A program made the translations under genes and the position numbers. From Roseovarius sp. THAF9 (GTDB lineage Bacteria > Pseudomonadota > Alphaproteobacteria > Rhodobacterales > Rhodobacteraceae): a DNA stretch of 64,000 nt. Numbering within the stretch: the first letter of the stretch is position 1; the number at the start of each line of letters is the position of its first letter. Where the stretch lies: the NCBI RefSeq assembly GCF_009363715.1, contig NZ_CP045404.1, forward strand, positions 271,001 to 335,000, in the 5' to 3' direction. This document shows, one piece after another, positions 36,577-44,783 of this stretch. The notes under the pieces were generated by a model. It was given only the letters and a program-made list of their open reading frames with translations. It had not been told where the DNA came from and made no database searches.

Positions 36577-37356
36577 ATGGTACAACTGACGCTTCCGAAG
36601 AATTCCCGGATCACCAAGGGAAAGACGTGGCCCAAGCCCGAAGGCGCCAAGAACGTACGCAAGTTCCAGATTTATCGCTGGAACCCCGATGACGGGAAGA
36701 ACCCACAGGTCGATACGTACTTTCTGGACATGGATAAGTGCGGGCCGATGGTTCTGGACGCGCTGATCAAGATCAAGAATGAGGTCGACCCGACGCTGAC
36801 GTTCCGCCGGTCCTGCCGCGAGGGGATTTGCGGATCCTGCGCGATGAATATCGACGGGATCAACACGCTGGCCTGTATCTATGGTCTGGACGAGGTGAAG
36901 GGCGACGTGAAGATCTATCCGCTGCCGCACATGCCGGTGGTCAAGGACCTGATCCCGGACCTGACGCACTTCTACGCCCAGCACGCCAGCATCATGCCGT
37001 GGCTGGAGACCAAGACGAACCGCCCCGCGAAGGAGTGGAAGCAGTCGATCGAGGACCGCGAAAAGCTCGATGGCCTATATGAATGCGTGATGTGCGCGTC
37101 CTGTTCGACCGCCTGCCCCAGCTATTGGTGGAACGGCGACAAGTATCTTGGACCGGCGGCGCTGTTGCACGCCTATCGCTGGATCATCGACAGTCGGGAC
37201 GAGGCGACGGGCGAGCGGCTGGACGATCTGGAAGATCCGTTCAAGCTCTATCGCTGTCACACGATCATGAACTGCGCCAAGACCTGCCCCAAGGGGCTGA
37301 ACCCCGCCAAGGCGATTGCCGAGATCAAGAAGATGATGCTGGAGCGTGCGGTGTAA
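36577..37356 (+). CDS. sdhB: Succinate dehydrogenase iron-sulfur subunit
   Basis: A 259-residue subunit with three Fe-S clusters. The [2Fe-2S] ligands are Cys80, Cys85, Cys88 and Cys100 ([10 protein letters not shown]...ACIYG). The [4Fe-4S] and [3Fe-4S] clusters use [17 protein letters not shown] and [15 protein letters not shown] in the C-terminal half. It passes electrons from the flavin to quinone. The gene follows the three inserted genes and its stop overlaps the next ATG by one base (TAATG). Confidence 0.97.
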   Translation: MVQLTLPKNSRITKGKTWPKPEGAKNVRKFQIYRWNPDDGKNPQVDTYFLDMDKCGPMVLDALIKIKNEVDPTLTFRRSCREGICGSCAMNIDGINTLACIYGLDEVKGDVKIYPLPHMPVVKDLIPDLTHFYAQHASIMPWLETKTNRPAKEWKQSIEDREKLDGLYECVMCASCSTACPSYWWNGDKYLGPAALLHAYRWIIDSRDEATGERLDDLEDPFKLYRCHTIMNCAKTCPKGLNPAKAIAEIKKMMLERAV

Positions 37357-37655
37357 TGAGCAAGCCGCGTCCCGAGCTCGATTTCCAGTCGAAGGAAGAG
37401 TTTCGGGACGTGTGCCGCCACCTGTCGGGGCGGCTGCATTACCTGAACCGGACGGCGATCGGGGAGAGCAGGTTCGTCAGTGAACTCGCGGGGCTTGTCG
37501 AACGCGCGGGCAAGGTTTTCGACGACCATTATGACGACAAGGAGGTCTTCGCCGCGTTCGGCGATGGCTGGGACCAGGGAACCTTGTCGCGCGAAGAGCG
37601 GCCCCTGGCGCTGTTCGGGTTGCTTTATCCCGAGGTCGGGTCGGACAAGTCCTGA
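37356..37655 (+). CDS. Small hypothetical protein after sdhB (99 aa)
   Basis: A soluble 99-residue protein ([32 protein letters not shown]) without signal peptide or membrane helix, rich in charged residues, and with no recognised family. It overlaps sdhB by one base, so it is the last gene of the sdh operon. Its 3' end overlaps the convergent MarR gene by 31 bp, so the two transcripts are complementary at their ends. Confidence 0.65.
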   Translation: MSKPRPELDFQSKEEFRDVCRHLSGRLHYLNRTAIGESRFVSELAGLVERAGKVFDDHYDDKEVFAAFGDGWDQGTLSREERPLALFGLLYPEVGSDKS

Positions 37656-38077
37656 TCCAGCAGGGATAGCAGATCGGTGATGCGGTCCAGTTGCCCCGGC
37701 TTGGCCCGGGGCGCGAGGAATGTATTGAGCGCGGCATCGCGCGTCTGGACCATGGCGATCAGCGTGGCACGGCCCGTCTCGGTCAGGTGAACATGCTTCA
37801 GCCGTTTGTCCGTGGCATCCGCGACGCGGCGGATCAGCCCGTCTTTTTCCATCCGGTCCAGCAGGCGTGACACGCCGTATTGCGGCAGCATCAGGCTGTT
37901 TTCCAGTGATTTCGCGGTCTGGCCATCTTGGCCCGCGTCAAGTGCGGCCAGCGCATCCAGCACGTCGAGCGGCGGCAGGCCTTCGGCCTTGAGCGCGGAC
38001 TCCAGATGGTTCTGAAGGCGGCGGTGGGTGCGCGACAGGACCTGCCACGCAGAAAGGTTCTGGGGTGTTCTGCTCAT
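37625..38077 (-). CDS. MarR-family transcriptional regulator (candidate AkgR)
   Basis: A 150-residue winged-helix protein. SAWQVLSRTHRRLQNHLESALKAEGLPPLDVLDAL is the dimerisation/N-helix part, and SLMLPQYGVSRLLDRMEKDGLIRRVADATDKRLKHVHLTETGR is the recognition helix plus wing with the conserved DxR-type pattern (DKR). It lies just downstream of the sdh operon, convergent and overlapping. In Rhodobacter sphaeroides the TCA activator AkgR is, as I recall, a MarR-type gene at the equivalent place, so orthology is plausible but unproven. A perfect palindrome is 12 bp upstream of the start. Confidence 0.85.
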   Translation of the reverse strand: MSRTPQNLSAWQVLSRTHRRLQNHLESALKAEGLPPLDVLDALAALDAGQDGQTAKSLENSLMLPQYGVSRLLDRMEKDGLIRRVADATDKRLKHVHLTETGRATLIAMVQTRDAALNTFLAPRAKPGQLDRITDLLSLLDQDLSDPTSG

Positions 38078-38088
38078 GCCTGAACCAT

Positions 38089-38104
38089 AAATGCAGGTGC
38101 ATTT
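38089..38104. promoter_or_regulatory. Palindromic operator at the marR promoter
   Basis: AAATGCAGGTGCATTT is a perfect 7-bp inverted repeat around two central bases, 12 bp upstream of the marR-type ATG and about 117 bp upstream of creD. MarR proteins usually bind such 16-20-bp palindromes and repress themselves, so this is the likely autoregulatory site. The creD promoter shares this gap. Confidence 0.6.
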
Positions 38105-38220
38105 GGGGGGCAAGGGGCGTTTGCCGGCCTGCACGAAATCTGCGCAACGGGGGCGGGGGCGTCTGCACGGGGGCCTGCGCAAAAAGGCGGCATCGGAATA
38201 TGAAATGAGAGGACATTCCA

Positions 38221-39645
38221 ATGCTGCGTTCCCCCGGATTGCGGTTCATCATCGTGGGCCTGTTGGTGCTGCTGATGACCATCCCTGTGTTTTTCGTCGG
38301 TGCGATCATCGACAGCCGTGCGGACTACAACCGCCAGACCATTGCGTCGGTCGGGCAGGAGTGGGGCGGACGGCAGCTCTTGTCCGGCCCCGTTCTGATC
38401 ATCCCGGTCGAGGAAACGGTAATGGTGCGCGAACGCGAGGAGGTGATCGACCCCGTGACCGGTGAGCAGAAGCTGGATGGCGATGATCAGCCGGTGTTTC
38501 GGTTCAAACAGGTGGAGCGGACGCTGCGGCGTGATCCCGTATATGTCTATCCCGATACGCTGGACCTCGGCGTGGACAAGACCACGCAGGAGCGCAGCCG
38601 GGGCATCTTCTCGGTGCCGGTCTATACCGCCAAGGCGGAAGGCGCGTTCGATTTCAACTCCGCCGAGGCAGAGGAGGTGCTGCGCGGTGAGGAGGTTCTG
38701 CTGTGGGACGAGGCGGAGGTGCGCGTCTACGTGAGCAGTAACCGCGCGCTGCGGGGTGAGACGCGTTTGATGGCCGATGGCCGGGCGCTGGAGATGGAGC
38801 CGGTGGCGAGCGAGAACCGCTATATCGGTGGGCTGCGCGCGCCGACAGGGGACCCGCGAGAGATCGGGGCGTTCGACCTGAAGATGGGGCTGAATGGCGC
38901 CGAGGCGCTGTCGTTCACGCCGGTGGGGCGCGAGACGCGGGTGACGCTGACCTCGGACTGGCCGCATCCCGAGTTCCAAGGCGCGTTCCTGCCTGACAGC
39001 CACGAGGTGCGCGAGGACGGGTTCGAGGCGCATTGGGTTATCCCGCATCTGGCGCGACCGCTGCCGCAGGTCAGCCGCGAGGATCAGAACGAGGCGGCGC
39101 GGAGCCAGTCGAGCTTTGGCGTGGGGCTTTACCAGCCGAACGACTTCTACCAGAAGGCCTATCGCGCGGCGCGGTACGGCATCCTGTTCATCGGTCTGAC
39201 CTTCCTGACGATTTTCCTGGTGGAAGGGCAGACGAAGCGGCCGACGCACCCGGTGCAGTATATCCTGATCGGGCTGGCGCAATCGGCGTTCTTCCTGCTG
39301 ATGCTGGCGCTGTCCGAGCAAGTGGGTTTCGGCATGGCCTATCTGGTGTCGGGCGCGGCGACGGTCGGGTTGGTGACGGCGTTCGCCGCGACGGCGCTGA
39401 AGCTGGGCCACCGGACGCTGGTGGTGGGGGCGATGCTGGCGGTGCTTTACGGTGTGCTCTACCTCATTCTGCGCAGCGCCGATTATGCCCTGCTGGCCGG
39501 GTCGATCCTTCTGTTCGCGGCGATTGCGGGCACCATGTTCGCCACGCGGAACGAGAACTGGTACGGCGAGCCGCGCACCGGGCCGCGCCGCGGGTGGTTC
39601 CGCAAGGCAGAGCCGCAGCCGGAAGCGCCACAGCCCACAAGCTGA
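38221..39645 (+). CDS. creD: CreD-family inner-membrane protein
   Basis: A 474-residue protein beginning MLRSPGLRFIIVGLLVLLMTIPVFFVGAIIDSR, with one N-terminal helix, a large periplasmic domain (about 40-310, including LLSGPVLIIPVEE) and about five C-terminal helices (around 316-450). YQKAYRAARYGILFIGLTFLTIFLVE at the domain boundary is a CreD hallmark. CreD is linked to envelope stress and beta-lactam phenotypes in gammaproteobacteria, but no creBC kinase-regulator pair is present here, so its control must differ. Confidence 0.9.
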   Translation: MLRSPGLRFIIVGLLVLLMTIPVFFVGAIIDSRADYNRQTIASVGQEWGGRQLLSGPVLIIPVEETVMVREREEVIDPVTGEQKLDGDDQPVFRFKQVERTLRRDPVYVYPDTLDLGVDKTTQERSRGIFSVPVYTAKAEGAFDFNSAEAEEVLRGEEVLLWDEAEVRVYVSSNRALRGETRLMADGRALEMEPVASENRYIGGLRAPTGDPREIGAFDLKMGLNGAEALSFTPVGRETRVTLTSDWPHPEFQGAFLPDSHEVREDGFEAHWVIPHLARPLPQVSREDQNEAARSQSSFGVGLYQPNDFYQKAYRAARYGILFIGLTFLTIFLVEGQTKRPTHPVQYILIGLAQSAFFLLMLALSEQVGFGMAYLVSGAATVGLVTAFAATALKLGHRTLVVGAMLAVLYGVLYLILRSADYALLAGSILLFAAIAGTMFATRNENWYGEPRTGPRRGWFRKAEPQPEAPQPTS

Positions 39646-39711
39646 CGCGACGTTTCCTTCCATGAGGCGGGGTGGCCGGGTTAGGCTGCCCCGCAAGTGC
39701 GGGAGGTGACC

Positions 39712-41355
39712 ATGGAAAAGACCGATATCGCGATCGTGGGCGGCGGGCTGGCCGGCCTCGTTGCCGCGCATGAGGCGGTGCAGCGCGGGCGCAAGGTGGT
39801 GCTGCTGGATCAGGAGGGGCCACAATCCCTGGGCGGGCAGGCGTTCTGGTCACTGGGCGGTCTGATGATGATCGACACGCCGGAGCAGCGGCGCATGGGT
39901 ATTCGGGATAGCCGGGATCTGGCGGCGCAGGACTGGATGGGCAGCGCGCAGTTCGACCGGCCCGAGGATGCGAACCCCCGCCGCGTGGCCGAGGCGTATC
40001 TGGATTTCGCCGCCGGGCCGATGCGGGGGTATCTGCACGCCATTGGGATGCGCTGGTTTCCCGTGGTGGGCTGGGCCGAACGGGGCGGGGCCAAGGCGGA
40101 CGGGCATGGCAATTCGGTGCCGCGCTTTCACGTCACCTGGGGGACGGGGACGGGCGTTGTCGCGCCGTTCGTTCGGTTGGTGCAGGAGGCAGAGAAGGCG
40201 GGCAAGCTGCGGTTGGCGTTCCGGCATCGGGTGACCGGGCTGGATGTGACGGACGGGCGCGTGACCGGCCTGCACGGCGATGTGCTGGCCCAGGATTACG
40301 CGGTGCGCGGGGCCTCGACCACTCGCGAGGTGACGGGGCAGTTCGAGATTCAGACCGAGAGCGTGATCGTCGCCTCGGGCGGGATCGGCGGGGACCACGA
40401 GAAGGTGCGCAAGCTGTGGCCCGTGGACCGGCTGGGTCCCGCGCCCAAGGTGATGGTGGCGGGCGTGCCGGATTACGTCGATGGCCAGATGCAGGACGTG
40501 GCCAAGGCCGCCGGCGCGGGCGCGATCAACGAAGACCGGATGTGGCATTATTGCGAGGGTCTGAAGAACTGGGACCCGATCTGGCCCAACCACGGGATCC
40601 GTATTTTGCCCGGGCCGTCCTCGATGTGGTTTGACGCGAAGGGCGTGCGGATGGAGGCGCCGTGCCTGCCGGGGTTCGACACGCTGAGCACCTTGAGACG
40701 CATATTGTCCACGGGGTTCGAGCATTCGTGGTTCATCCTGACGCAGAAGATCATCGAGAAGGAATTCGCCCTGTCCGGCAGCGAGCAGAACCCCGACCTG
40801 ACCTCGGGCAAGTGGCGCGAGGTGTTGAAGGAACGGCTGGGCAAGGGGGCGACCAGCGCTGTCGAGGCGTTCAAGGCGCATGGTGAGGATTTCGTCGTTG
40901 CGCGGGATTTCGAGACGCTCGTCGAGGGCATGAACCGGATCACGCCTGAGGCACCTCTGAACGCTGCGCAGTTGCGGGCGCAGGTGGCGGCGCGGGATGC
41001 GCAGTTGAGCAATCCGTTTGCCAAGGATGCGCAGGTGATCGCCATCAGGCAGGCGCGCGCCTATCGGGGCGACAGGCTGATCCGGACGGCGAAGCCTCAT
41101 GAGATTCTGGACCCTGCCAACGGCCCGCTGATTGCCGTGCGGCTGAACATCCTGACGCGCAAATCGCTGGGCGGGCTGCACACCGATCTGGAGGCGCGGG
41201 CGCTGCGCCCGGATGGCGCTGTTCTGGAGGGGCTTTATGCCGCCGGAGAGGTCGCGGGGTTTGGCGGTGGCGGCTTTCACGGGTACAATGCGCTGGAGGG
41301 GACCTTTCTTGGAGGATGCATATTCTCGGGCCGCGCTGCGGGGCAAAACGCCTGA
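39712..41355 (+). CDS. FAD-binding dehydrogenase (fumarate reductase/KstD-like)
   Basis: A 547-residue flavoprotein. The FAD motif is IVGGGLAGLVAAHEA (about 7-21), the conserved second strand ends VVLLDQEGPQSLGGQAFWSLGG, and a C-terminal GEVAGFGGGGFHGYNALEGTFLGG region closes the FAD site. The overall layout resembles the FAD-binding dehydrogenases related to 3-ketosteroid-delta1-dehydrogenase and fumarate reductase flavoproteins. Substrate is unknown. The ATG at 39712 is set by GGGAGGTG at 39701-39708. It is a single gene, separated from the downstream decarboxylase by a 222-bp leader region. Confidence 0.85.
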   Translation: MEKTDIAIVGGGLAGLVAAHEAVQRGRKVVLLDQEGPQSLGGQAFWSLGGLMMIDTPEQRRMGIRDSRDLAAQDWMGSAQFDRPEDANPRRVAEAYLDFAAGPMRGYLHAIGMRWFPVVGWAERGGAKADGHGNSVPRFHVTWGTGTGVVAPFVRLVQEAEKAGKLRLAFRHRVTGLDVTDGRVTGLHGDVLAQDYAVRGASTTREVTGQFEIQTESVIVASGGIGGDHEKVRKLWPVDRLGPAPKVMVAGVPDYVDGQMQDVAKAAGAGAINEDRMWHYCEGLKNWDPIWPNHGIRILPGPSSMWFDAKGVRMEAPCLPGFDTLSTLRRILSTGFEHSWFILTQKIIEKEFALSGSEQNPDLTSGKWREVLKERLGKGATSAVEAFKAHGEDFVVARDFETLVEGMNRITPEAPLNAAQLRAQVAARDAQLSNPFAKDAQVIAIRQARAYRGDRLIRTAKPHEILDPANGPLIAVRLNILTRKSLGGLHTDLEARALRPDGAVLEGLYAAGEVAGFGGGGFHGYNALEGTFLGGCIFSGRAAGQNA

Positions 41356-41371
41356 AACTGATGTAGTGAAA

Positions 41372-41389
41372 ACACAGTTCAAACTGTGT
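41372..41389. terminator. Palindrome after the FAD dehydrogenase gene
   Basis: ACACAGTT-CA-AACTGTGT is a perfect 8-bp inverted repeat 17 bases beyond the stop of the FAD dehydrogenase, with GGAAAAATT following on the plus strand. It may be a weak terminator or an operator for the downstream decarboxylase. Confidence 0.4.
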
Positions 41390-41577
41390 GGAAAAATTCA
41401 TCTGCCGGCGCGCAAAAACTCTTGCGCGACTCACGGTTTGGCCCCATGTGCGCGTTCAGACGCCAACGCACGCGCCTCTGTCCCGAAGGCATAGACCAAA
41501 GCGGTTACGTAGCGACGGTAACGTCTCTGAACTTTACCTCGCGGCCCTGCGCCGCCTCGTGACCTTTGGAGATGTCC
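41390..41577 (+). promoter_or_regulatory. Structured 5' leader of the PLP decarboxylase gene
   Basis: A 188-bp gene-free leader holding a 7-bp stem hairpin (CGCGCAA/TTGCGCG at 41409-41428), a GTTAC...GTAAC inverted repeat near 41504-41522 and a short ORF (41446-41562). Alphaproteobacterial ornithine decarboxylase genes are known to carry the speF leader RNA (Rfam), so this is the natural hypothesis. I cannot confirm the consensus by eye. Confidence 0.4.
41446..41562 (+). CDS. Possible leader peptide ORF (38 aa) before the decarboxylase
   Basis: An ATG-started 38-codon frame (MCAFRRQRTRLCPEGIDQSG...) ends with TGA 15 bp before the decarboxylase start. It has an Arg-rich beginning (FRRQRTR). 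Polyamine-responsive leader ORFs upstream of ornithine decarboxylase exist in other bacteria, and that motivates listing it. There is no strong ribosome binding site, so it may be chance. Confidence 0.3.
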   Translation: MCAFRRQRTRLCPEGIDQSGYVATVTSLNFTSRPCAAS

Positions 41578-42750
41578 ATGACCGCTTTCGTCACCGACCT
41601 GTCGGGTGATTTCCGCCATGCTTGCGCCGCCCGTATCGAGGGTTTCCTGCGTACCACCACGTTCGATCGTCCGACGCTGGTGATCGACACCGAAGTCGTG
41701 CTGCAGAACTATCGCGCGCTGGCGCAGGGGCTGGGCGATGCGCATATCCATTATGCCGTGAAAGCCAACCCGGAGCCGGAAGTGATCGAGGCGCTGGTGA
41801 ACGAAGGCAGCCATTTCGACGCGGCCAGCCGGGGCGAGATTGAGCTGTGCCTGTCGCAGGGCGCGCGTCCCGAGGACATCTCGTTCGGCAACACCGTGAA
41901 GAAACCGGGTGACATCGCGTTTGCGCACCACGTGGGCGTGACGCTGTTCGCGGCCGATGCCGAGGAAGAGCTGGACAAGATCGCCGAGCACGCGCCGGGC
42001 GCCGAGGTTTACATCCGCCTGATCGTCGAGGCGTCGGGCGCTGACTGGCCGCTGACCCGCAAGTTCGGCTGCGCGCCGGATCATGCCGTGGCACTGATGG
42101 ACTACGCCGCATCGCTGGGCCTGCGCCCGGTTGGCGTGTCGTTCCACGTCGGCAGCCAGACCCGAGAGACCGCCATGTGGGCGCCGGTGCTGGACCGGAT
42201 CGCTGACGTGTGGCGTGCGGCACAGGACGCGGGCCACGCGCTGGACCTGCTGAATATCGGCGGCGGCTTCCCGGCCTTCTATGGCGAGGAAATCGCGGCG
42301 CCGGCGATCTATGCCGGGCAGGTGCGCGAGATGGTTGCCGAGCGTTTCGGCGACGTCCCGCGCGTGATGGCCGAGCCGGGCCGTGGCTTGGTGGCCGAGG
42401 CCGGCATGATCGCCGCCGAGGTGGTGCTGGTGTCGCGCAAGTCGCCCGACGACCTGCACCGCTGGGTGTACCTGGATATCGGCATGTTCTCGGGCTTGGC
42501 CGAGACCATGGACGAGGCCATCCGTTACCAGTTCGTGACCGCCCGCGACGGCGAGCGCATGGGGCCCTGCATCCTGGCCGGACCGTCCTGCGACTCGGCG
42601 GATGTTCTCTATGAAAAACGCATGATCGACCTGCCGCTGGGCCTGAAATCGGGCGACCGGGTGTTCATCCGCAGCTGCGGTGCCTACACCTCGTCCTATT
42701 CCAGCGTGGGCTTCAACGGCTTTCCGCCGCTGGACGTGGTCGTGCTCTGA
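41578..42750 (+). CDS. Ornithine/lysine-type PLP decarboxylase (fold type III)
   Basis: A 390-residue enzyme. The PLP lysine is in HYAVKANPEPEVI (Lys62), HVGSQ follows, IGGGFPAFY is the phosphate-binding glycine loop, and MAEPGRGLVAEAG and GPSCDSADVLYEK (active-site cysteine near 338) are typical of eukaryotic-type ornithine decarboxylases. It is expected to make putrescine, or possibly cadaverine. It differs from LysA at 4404 in length and loop residues. The ATG at 41578 is preferred, with GGAGA just upstream; an in-frame ATG at 41572 is less likely. It probably responds to its structured leader. Confidence 0.88.
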   Translation: MTAFVTDLSGDFRHACAARIEGFLRTTTFDRPTLVIDTEVVLQNYRALAQGLGDAHIHYAVKANPEPEVIEALVNEGSHFDAASRGEIELCLSQGARPEDISFGNTVKKPGDIAFAHHVGVTLFAADAEEELDKIAEHAPGAEVYIRLIVEASGADWPLTRKFGCAPDHAVALMDYAASLGLRPVGVSFHVGSQTRETAMWAPVLDRIADVWRAAQDAGHALDLLNIGGGFPAFYGEEIAAPAIYAGQVREMVAERFGDVPRVMAEPGRGLVAEAGMIAAEVVLVSRKSPDDLHRWVYLDIGMFSGLAETMDEAIRYQFVTARDGERMGPCILAGPSCDSADVLYEKRMIDLPLGLKSGDRVFIRSCGAYTSSYSSVGFNGFPPLDVVVL

Positions 42751-42814
42751 ACTGCCCCCCGATCCGGGGTGGGCCTGTTGGCCTTGCCCCGCGGGACAGT
42801 GTAAGACCCACGGC

Positions 42815-43021
42815 ATGTTCATTGTCGTGGGTCTTGTCATTGCGTTCATACTGGTGGCGATCTATGCGCGCCCGAAGATGCGCAATTGCCGCTGGCGCGA
42901 GGATCGTGGCGCATCGACCCCGTCGCAGACGGCCTTTCGCTGTGCCTTCTGCGGGGCGCGGGCCTTTACATCGGATGGCAAACCGCCTTTGGATTGCCTG
43001 AGGAACACGCCGCAATCCTGA
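42815..43021 (+). CDS. Small membrane protein with Cys pairs (68 aa)
   Basis: It begins MFIVVGLVIAFILVAIYARPKM, a single membrane helix, followed by a small cytoplasmic tail with CRWREDRG and RCAFCGARAFTSDGKPPLDCL. The Cys-x2-Cys plus two further cysteines suggest a zinc-binding knuckle. No family was recognised. It lies between the decarboxylase and DUF1989 genes on the same strand, 7 bp before the latter. Confidence 0.6.
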   Translation: MFIVVGLVIAFILVAIYARPKMRNCRWREDRGASTPSQTAFRCAFCGARAFTSDGKPPLDCLRNTPQS

Positions 43022-43028
43022 GGACCCC

Positions 43029-43871
43029 ATGCCGGAACCCACCGATGCCGATGTGCGCCGGGCCGTCGCGCCTGTCGTCTGTTATCCCAACGACACCCTG
43101 CCCGTGCCGGATCTGGACCTGTACCGCGCCGCGCGGGAAGGGGCCGAGAAGGTCGGCGAGGTGATCGTTCCGCCGCGGGAGGCCGCCTGCTTTCGCGTGG
43201 CGGCGGGGCATTTCTTTCGCATCACCAGCGTGGAGGGGCCCCAGGTGGGGGACCTGAACCTGTGGAACGCGCAGGATCTGGGCGAGCGGTTCTATTCCGG
43301 CAAGTCGCGGGCGCTGCATGGCACGCATCTGACCACCGGCGAGCGGATGTGGTCGGGCTTTCCTTATCTGCGGCCGATGGCGACGATCATCGCGGATACG
43401 CTGGGCTGGTACGGGATCGACGAATTCGGCGGGTCGGTGCATGACGTGATCGGCACGCGCTGCGATCCTTATACCGGCAATCTGCTGGCCGGGTCGCAAT
43501 ATCATCATTGCTGTCATTCCAACCTGATCCGGGCGGTGGCGGACGAATTGGAGGTCTCGCTGGAGGAGGCGGAGCCGCTGGTGCATGACGTGCTGAACGT
43601 CTTCATGTGCACCGGGTTCACGCGGGACACAGGCCAGTATTTCATGAAGGCCAGCCCGGTGCGGCCCGGCGACTACCTGGAGTTCTTTGCCGAGATCGAC
43701 CTGCTGGGGGCGCTGAGCGCCTGTCCGGGTGGGGATTGCTCGGCGGAGCATTCCAGCGACGCGGCGGCGTGCTATCCGCTGAAGGTCGAGGTGTTCGCGC
43801 CGGCGGAAGGGGCCTTGGGCGATTGGGTCAGCCCGCTGGTGAACGGGTATGACCGGACCCACGGGAGATAG
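43029..43871 (+). CDS. DUF1989 (urea carboxylase-associated) family protein
   Basis: A 280-residue cytosolic protein. VPPREAACFRVAAGHFFRITSVEGPQVGDLNLWNAQDL, SGKSRALHGTHLTTGERMWSG, and the Cys/His-rich SQYHHCCHSNLIRAV and LNVFMCTGFT are DUF1989 hallmarks, suggesting a metal site. Family members occur near urea carboxylase, guanidine and aminomethyl-transfer genes, but the reaction is unsettled. Here it follows a putrescine-type decarboxylase and precedes a GFA protein, a context that may point to one-carbon or amine metabolism. Confidence 0.85.
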   Translation: MPEPTDADVRRAVAPVVCYPNDTLPVPDLDLYRAAREGAEKVGEVIVPPREAACFRVAAGHFFRITSVEGPQVGDLNLWNAQDLGERFYSGKSRALHGTHLTTGERMWSGFPYLRPMATIIADTLGWYGIDEFGGSVHDVIGTRCDPYTGNLLAGSQYHHCCHSNLIRAVADELEVSLEEAEPLVHDVLNVFMCTGFTRDTGQYFMKASPVRPGDYLEFFAEIDLLGALSACPGGDCSAEHSSDAAACYPLKVEVFAPAEGALGDWVSPLVNGYDRTHGR

Positions 43872-43875
43872 CGGC

Positions 43876-44247
43876 ATGAACCGGGTCGAGGGCGGGTGCC
43901 TGTGCGGGGCGGTGCGGATCACGGCGGAAGGTGCGCCCGACCGGGTGGGGCTGTGCCATTGCCTGGACTGCCGCAAGCATCATGGTGCGGTGTTCTTTGC
44001 CGCCGCGATCTTTCCCGAGTGGGCGGTGACGATTAGAGGTGAAACGCGGGCCTGGGAGGGGCGGCATTTCTGCCCGCGCTGCGGCGGGTCGGTGTTTTCC
44101 GTCAGTGACGGCGAGGTGGAGGTCCACCTTGGGTCGCTGGATGCGCCGAATGTGTTCGAGCCGACCTACGAGCTGTGGACCGTGCGGCGGGAAAAGTGGT
44201 TGACGGAGGTGCCGGGACTGGCGCGGTTCGAGCGGGATGAGACGTAG
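43876..44247 (+). CDS. GFA-family zinc protein (glutathione-dependent formaldehyde-activating type)
   Basis: A 123-residue protein with three zinc-binding Cys sets: GGCLCGAVRI (Cys8, Cys10), CHCLDCRKHHG, and CPRCGG. This is the Gfa/CENP-V fold. The name comes from a formaldehyde-glutathione activity once reported for Gfa, but most members have unknown substrates. It starts 4 bp after the DUF1989 stop and is probably co-transcribed with it. Confidence 0.88.
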   Translation: MNRVEGGCLCGAVRITAEGAPDRVGLCHCLDCRKHHGAVFFAAAIFPEWAVTIRGETRAWEGRHFCPRCGGSVFSVSDGEVEVHLGSLDAPNVFEPTYELWTVRREKWLTEVPGLARFERDET

Positions 44248-44326
44248 GTTCGCGCGAATTTCCTAACAACGTGTGAAGAGCGCGCTCCGCGCGGCTCCAA
44301 AGCCGTCCGCTTGGGCAAAACGAAAA

Positions 44327-44346
44327 AACCCCGCCGAGGCGGGGTT
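44327..44346 (-). terminator. Intrinsic terminator of rpmJ
   Basis: A perfect 9-bp stem AACCCCGCC/GGCGGGGTT with a two-base loop. On the minus strand it is followed by a run of U (GGGGTTTTTTCG), 25 bases after the rpmJ stop. It is a classic rho-independent terminator. Confidence 0.88.
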
Positions 44347-44371
44347 CGTTCAGCAGAACCAGATCGGGATC

Positions 44372-44497
44372 TCAGCCCTGGCGGGCCTTGAAACGTTTCT
44401 GGGTCTTGTTGATCACGTAGACGCGGCCTTTGCGACGCACGACGCGGCAATCGCGATGGCGGTTCTTGAGCGAACGCAGCGAGTTCCGGACTTTCAT
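44372..44497 (-). CDS. rpmJ: 50S ribosomal protein L36
   Basis: A 41-residue basic protein: [20 protein letters not shown] then [21 protein letters not shown]. This is the L36 type of 41 residues that lacks the full Cys/His zinc site (only one Cys), as is common in alphaproteobacteria. It binds 23S rRNA in the large subunit. It is a stand-alone gene here, downstream of tRNA-Val on the same strand and closed by its own terminator. Confidence 0.95.
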   Translation of the reverse strand: MKVRNSLRSLKNRHRDCRVVRRKGRVYVINKTQKRFKARQG

Positions 44498-44566
44498 CAC
44501 TCGTCTCCAATGTCGTGGCGCGGGGCGCCGGGTTGCGGGTGCACCGGCCAGGCCGGGCAGTGAATA

Positions 44567-44641
44567 TGGTGGGCGATACTAGGATCGAACTAGTGACCCC
44601 TTCGATGTCAACGAAGTGCTCTACCGCTGAGCTAATCGCCC
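44567..44641 (-). tRNA. tRNA-Val (anticodon GAC)
   Basis: The reverse strand folds as a complete cloverleaf: acceptor GGGCGAT/ATCGCCC with an encoded CCA at 44567-44569, D arm AGCTCAGCGGTAGAGC, anticodon stem CTTCG/CGAAG with loop TTGACAT (anticodon GAC, reading GUC) and T arm with GTTCGATCC. It reads Val codons and lies upstream of rpmJ on the same strand. Confidence 0.95.
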
Positions 44642-44783
44642 TGATACCGGAATGGCATGGCCCCCAACGAATAGGGGCGCGGGAAACCGCGCCGGTGAGG
44701 CGTGTCTATAAAAGGAGTCGGGCAGGGGATCAAGGGCTTTTAGAACCTGATTTTCAGACTATTATGAAGTGTCAGGAGAGAGA

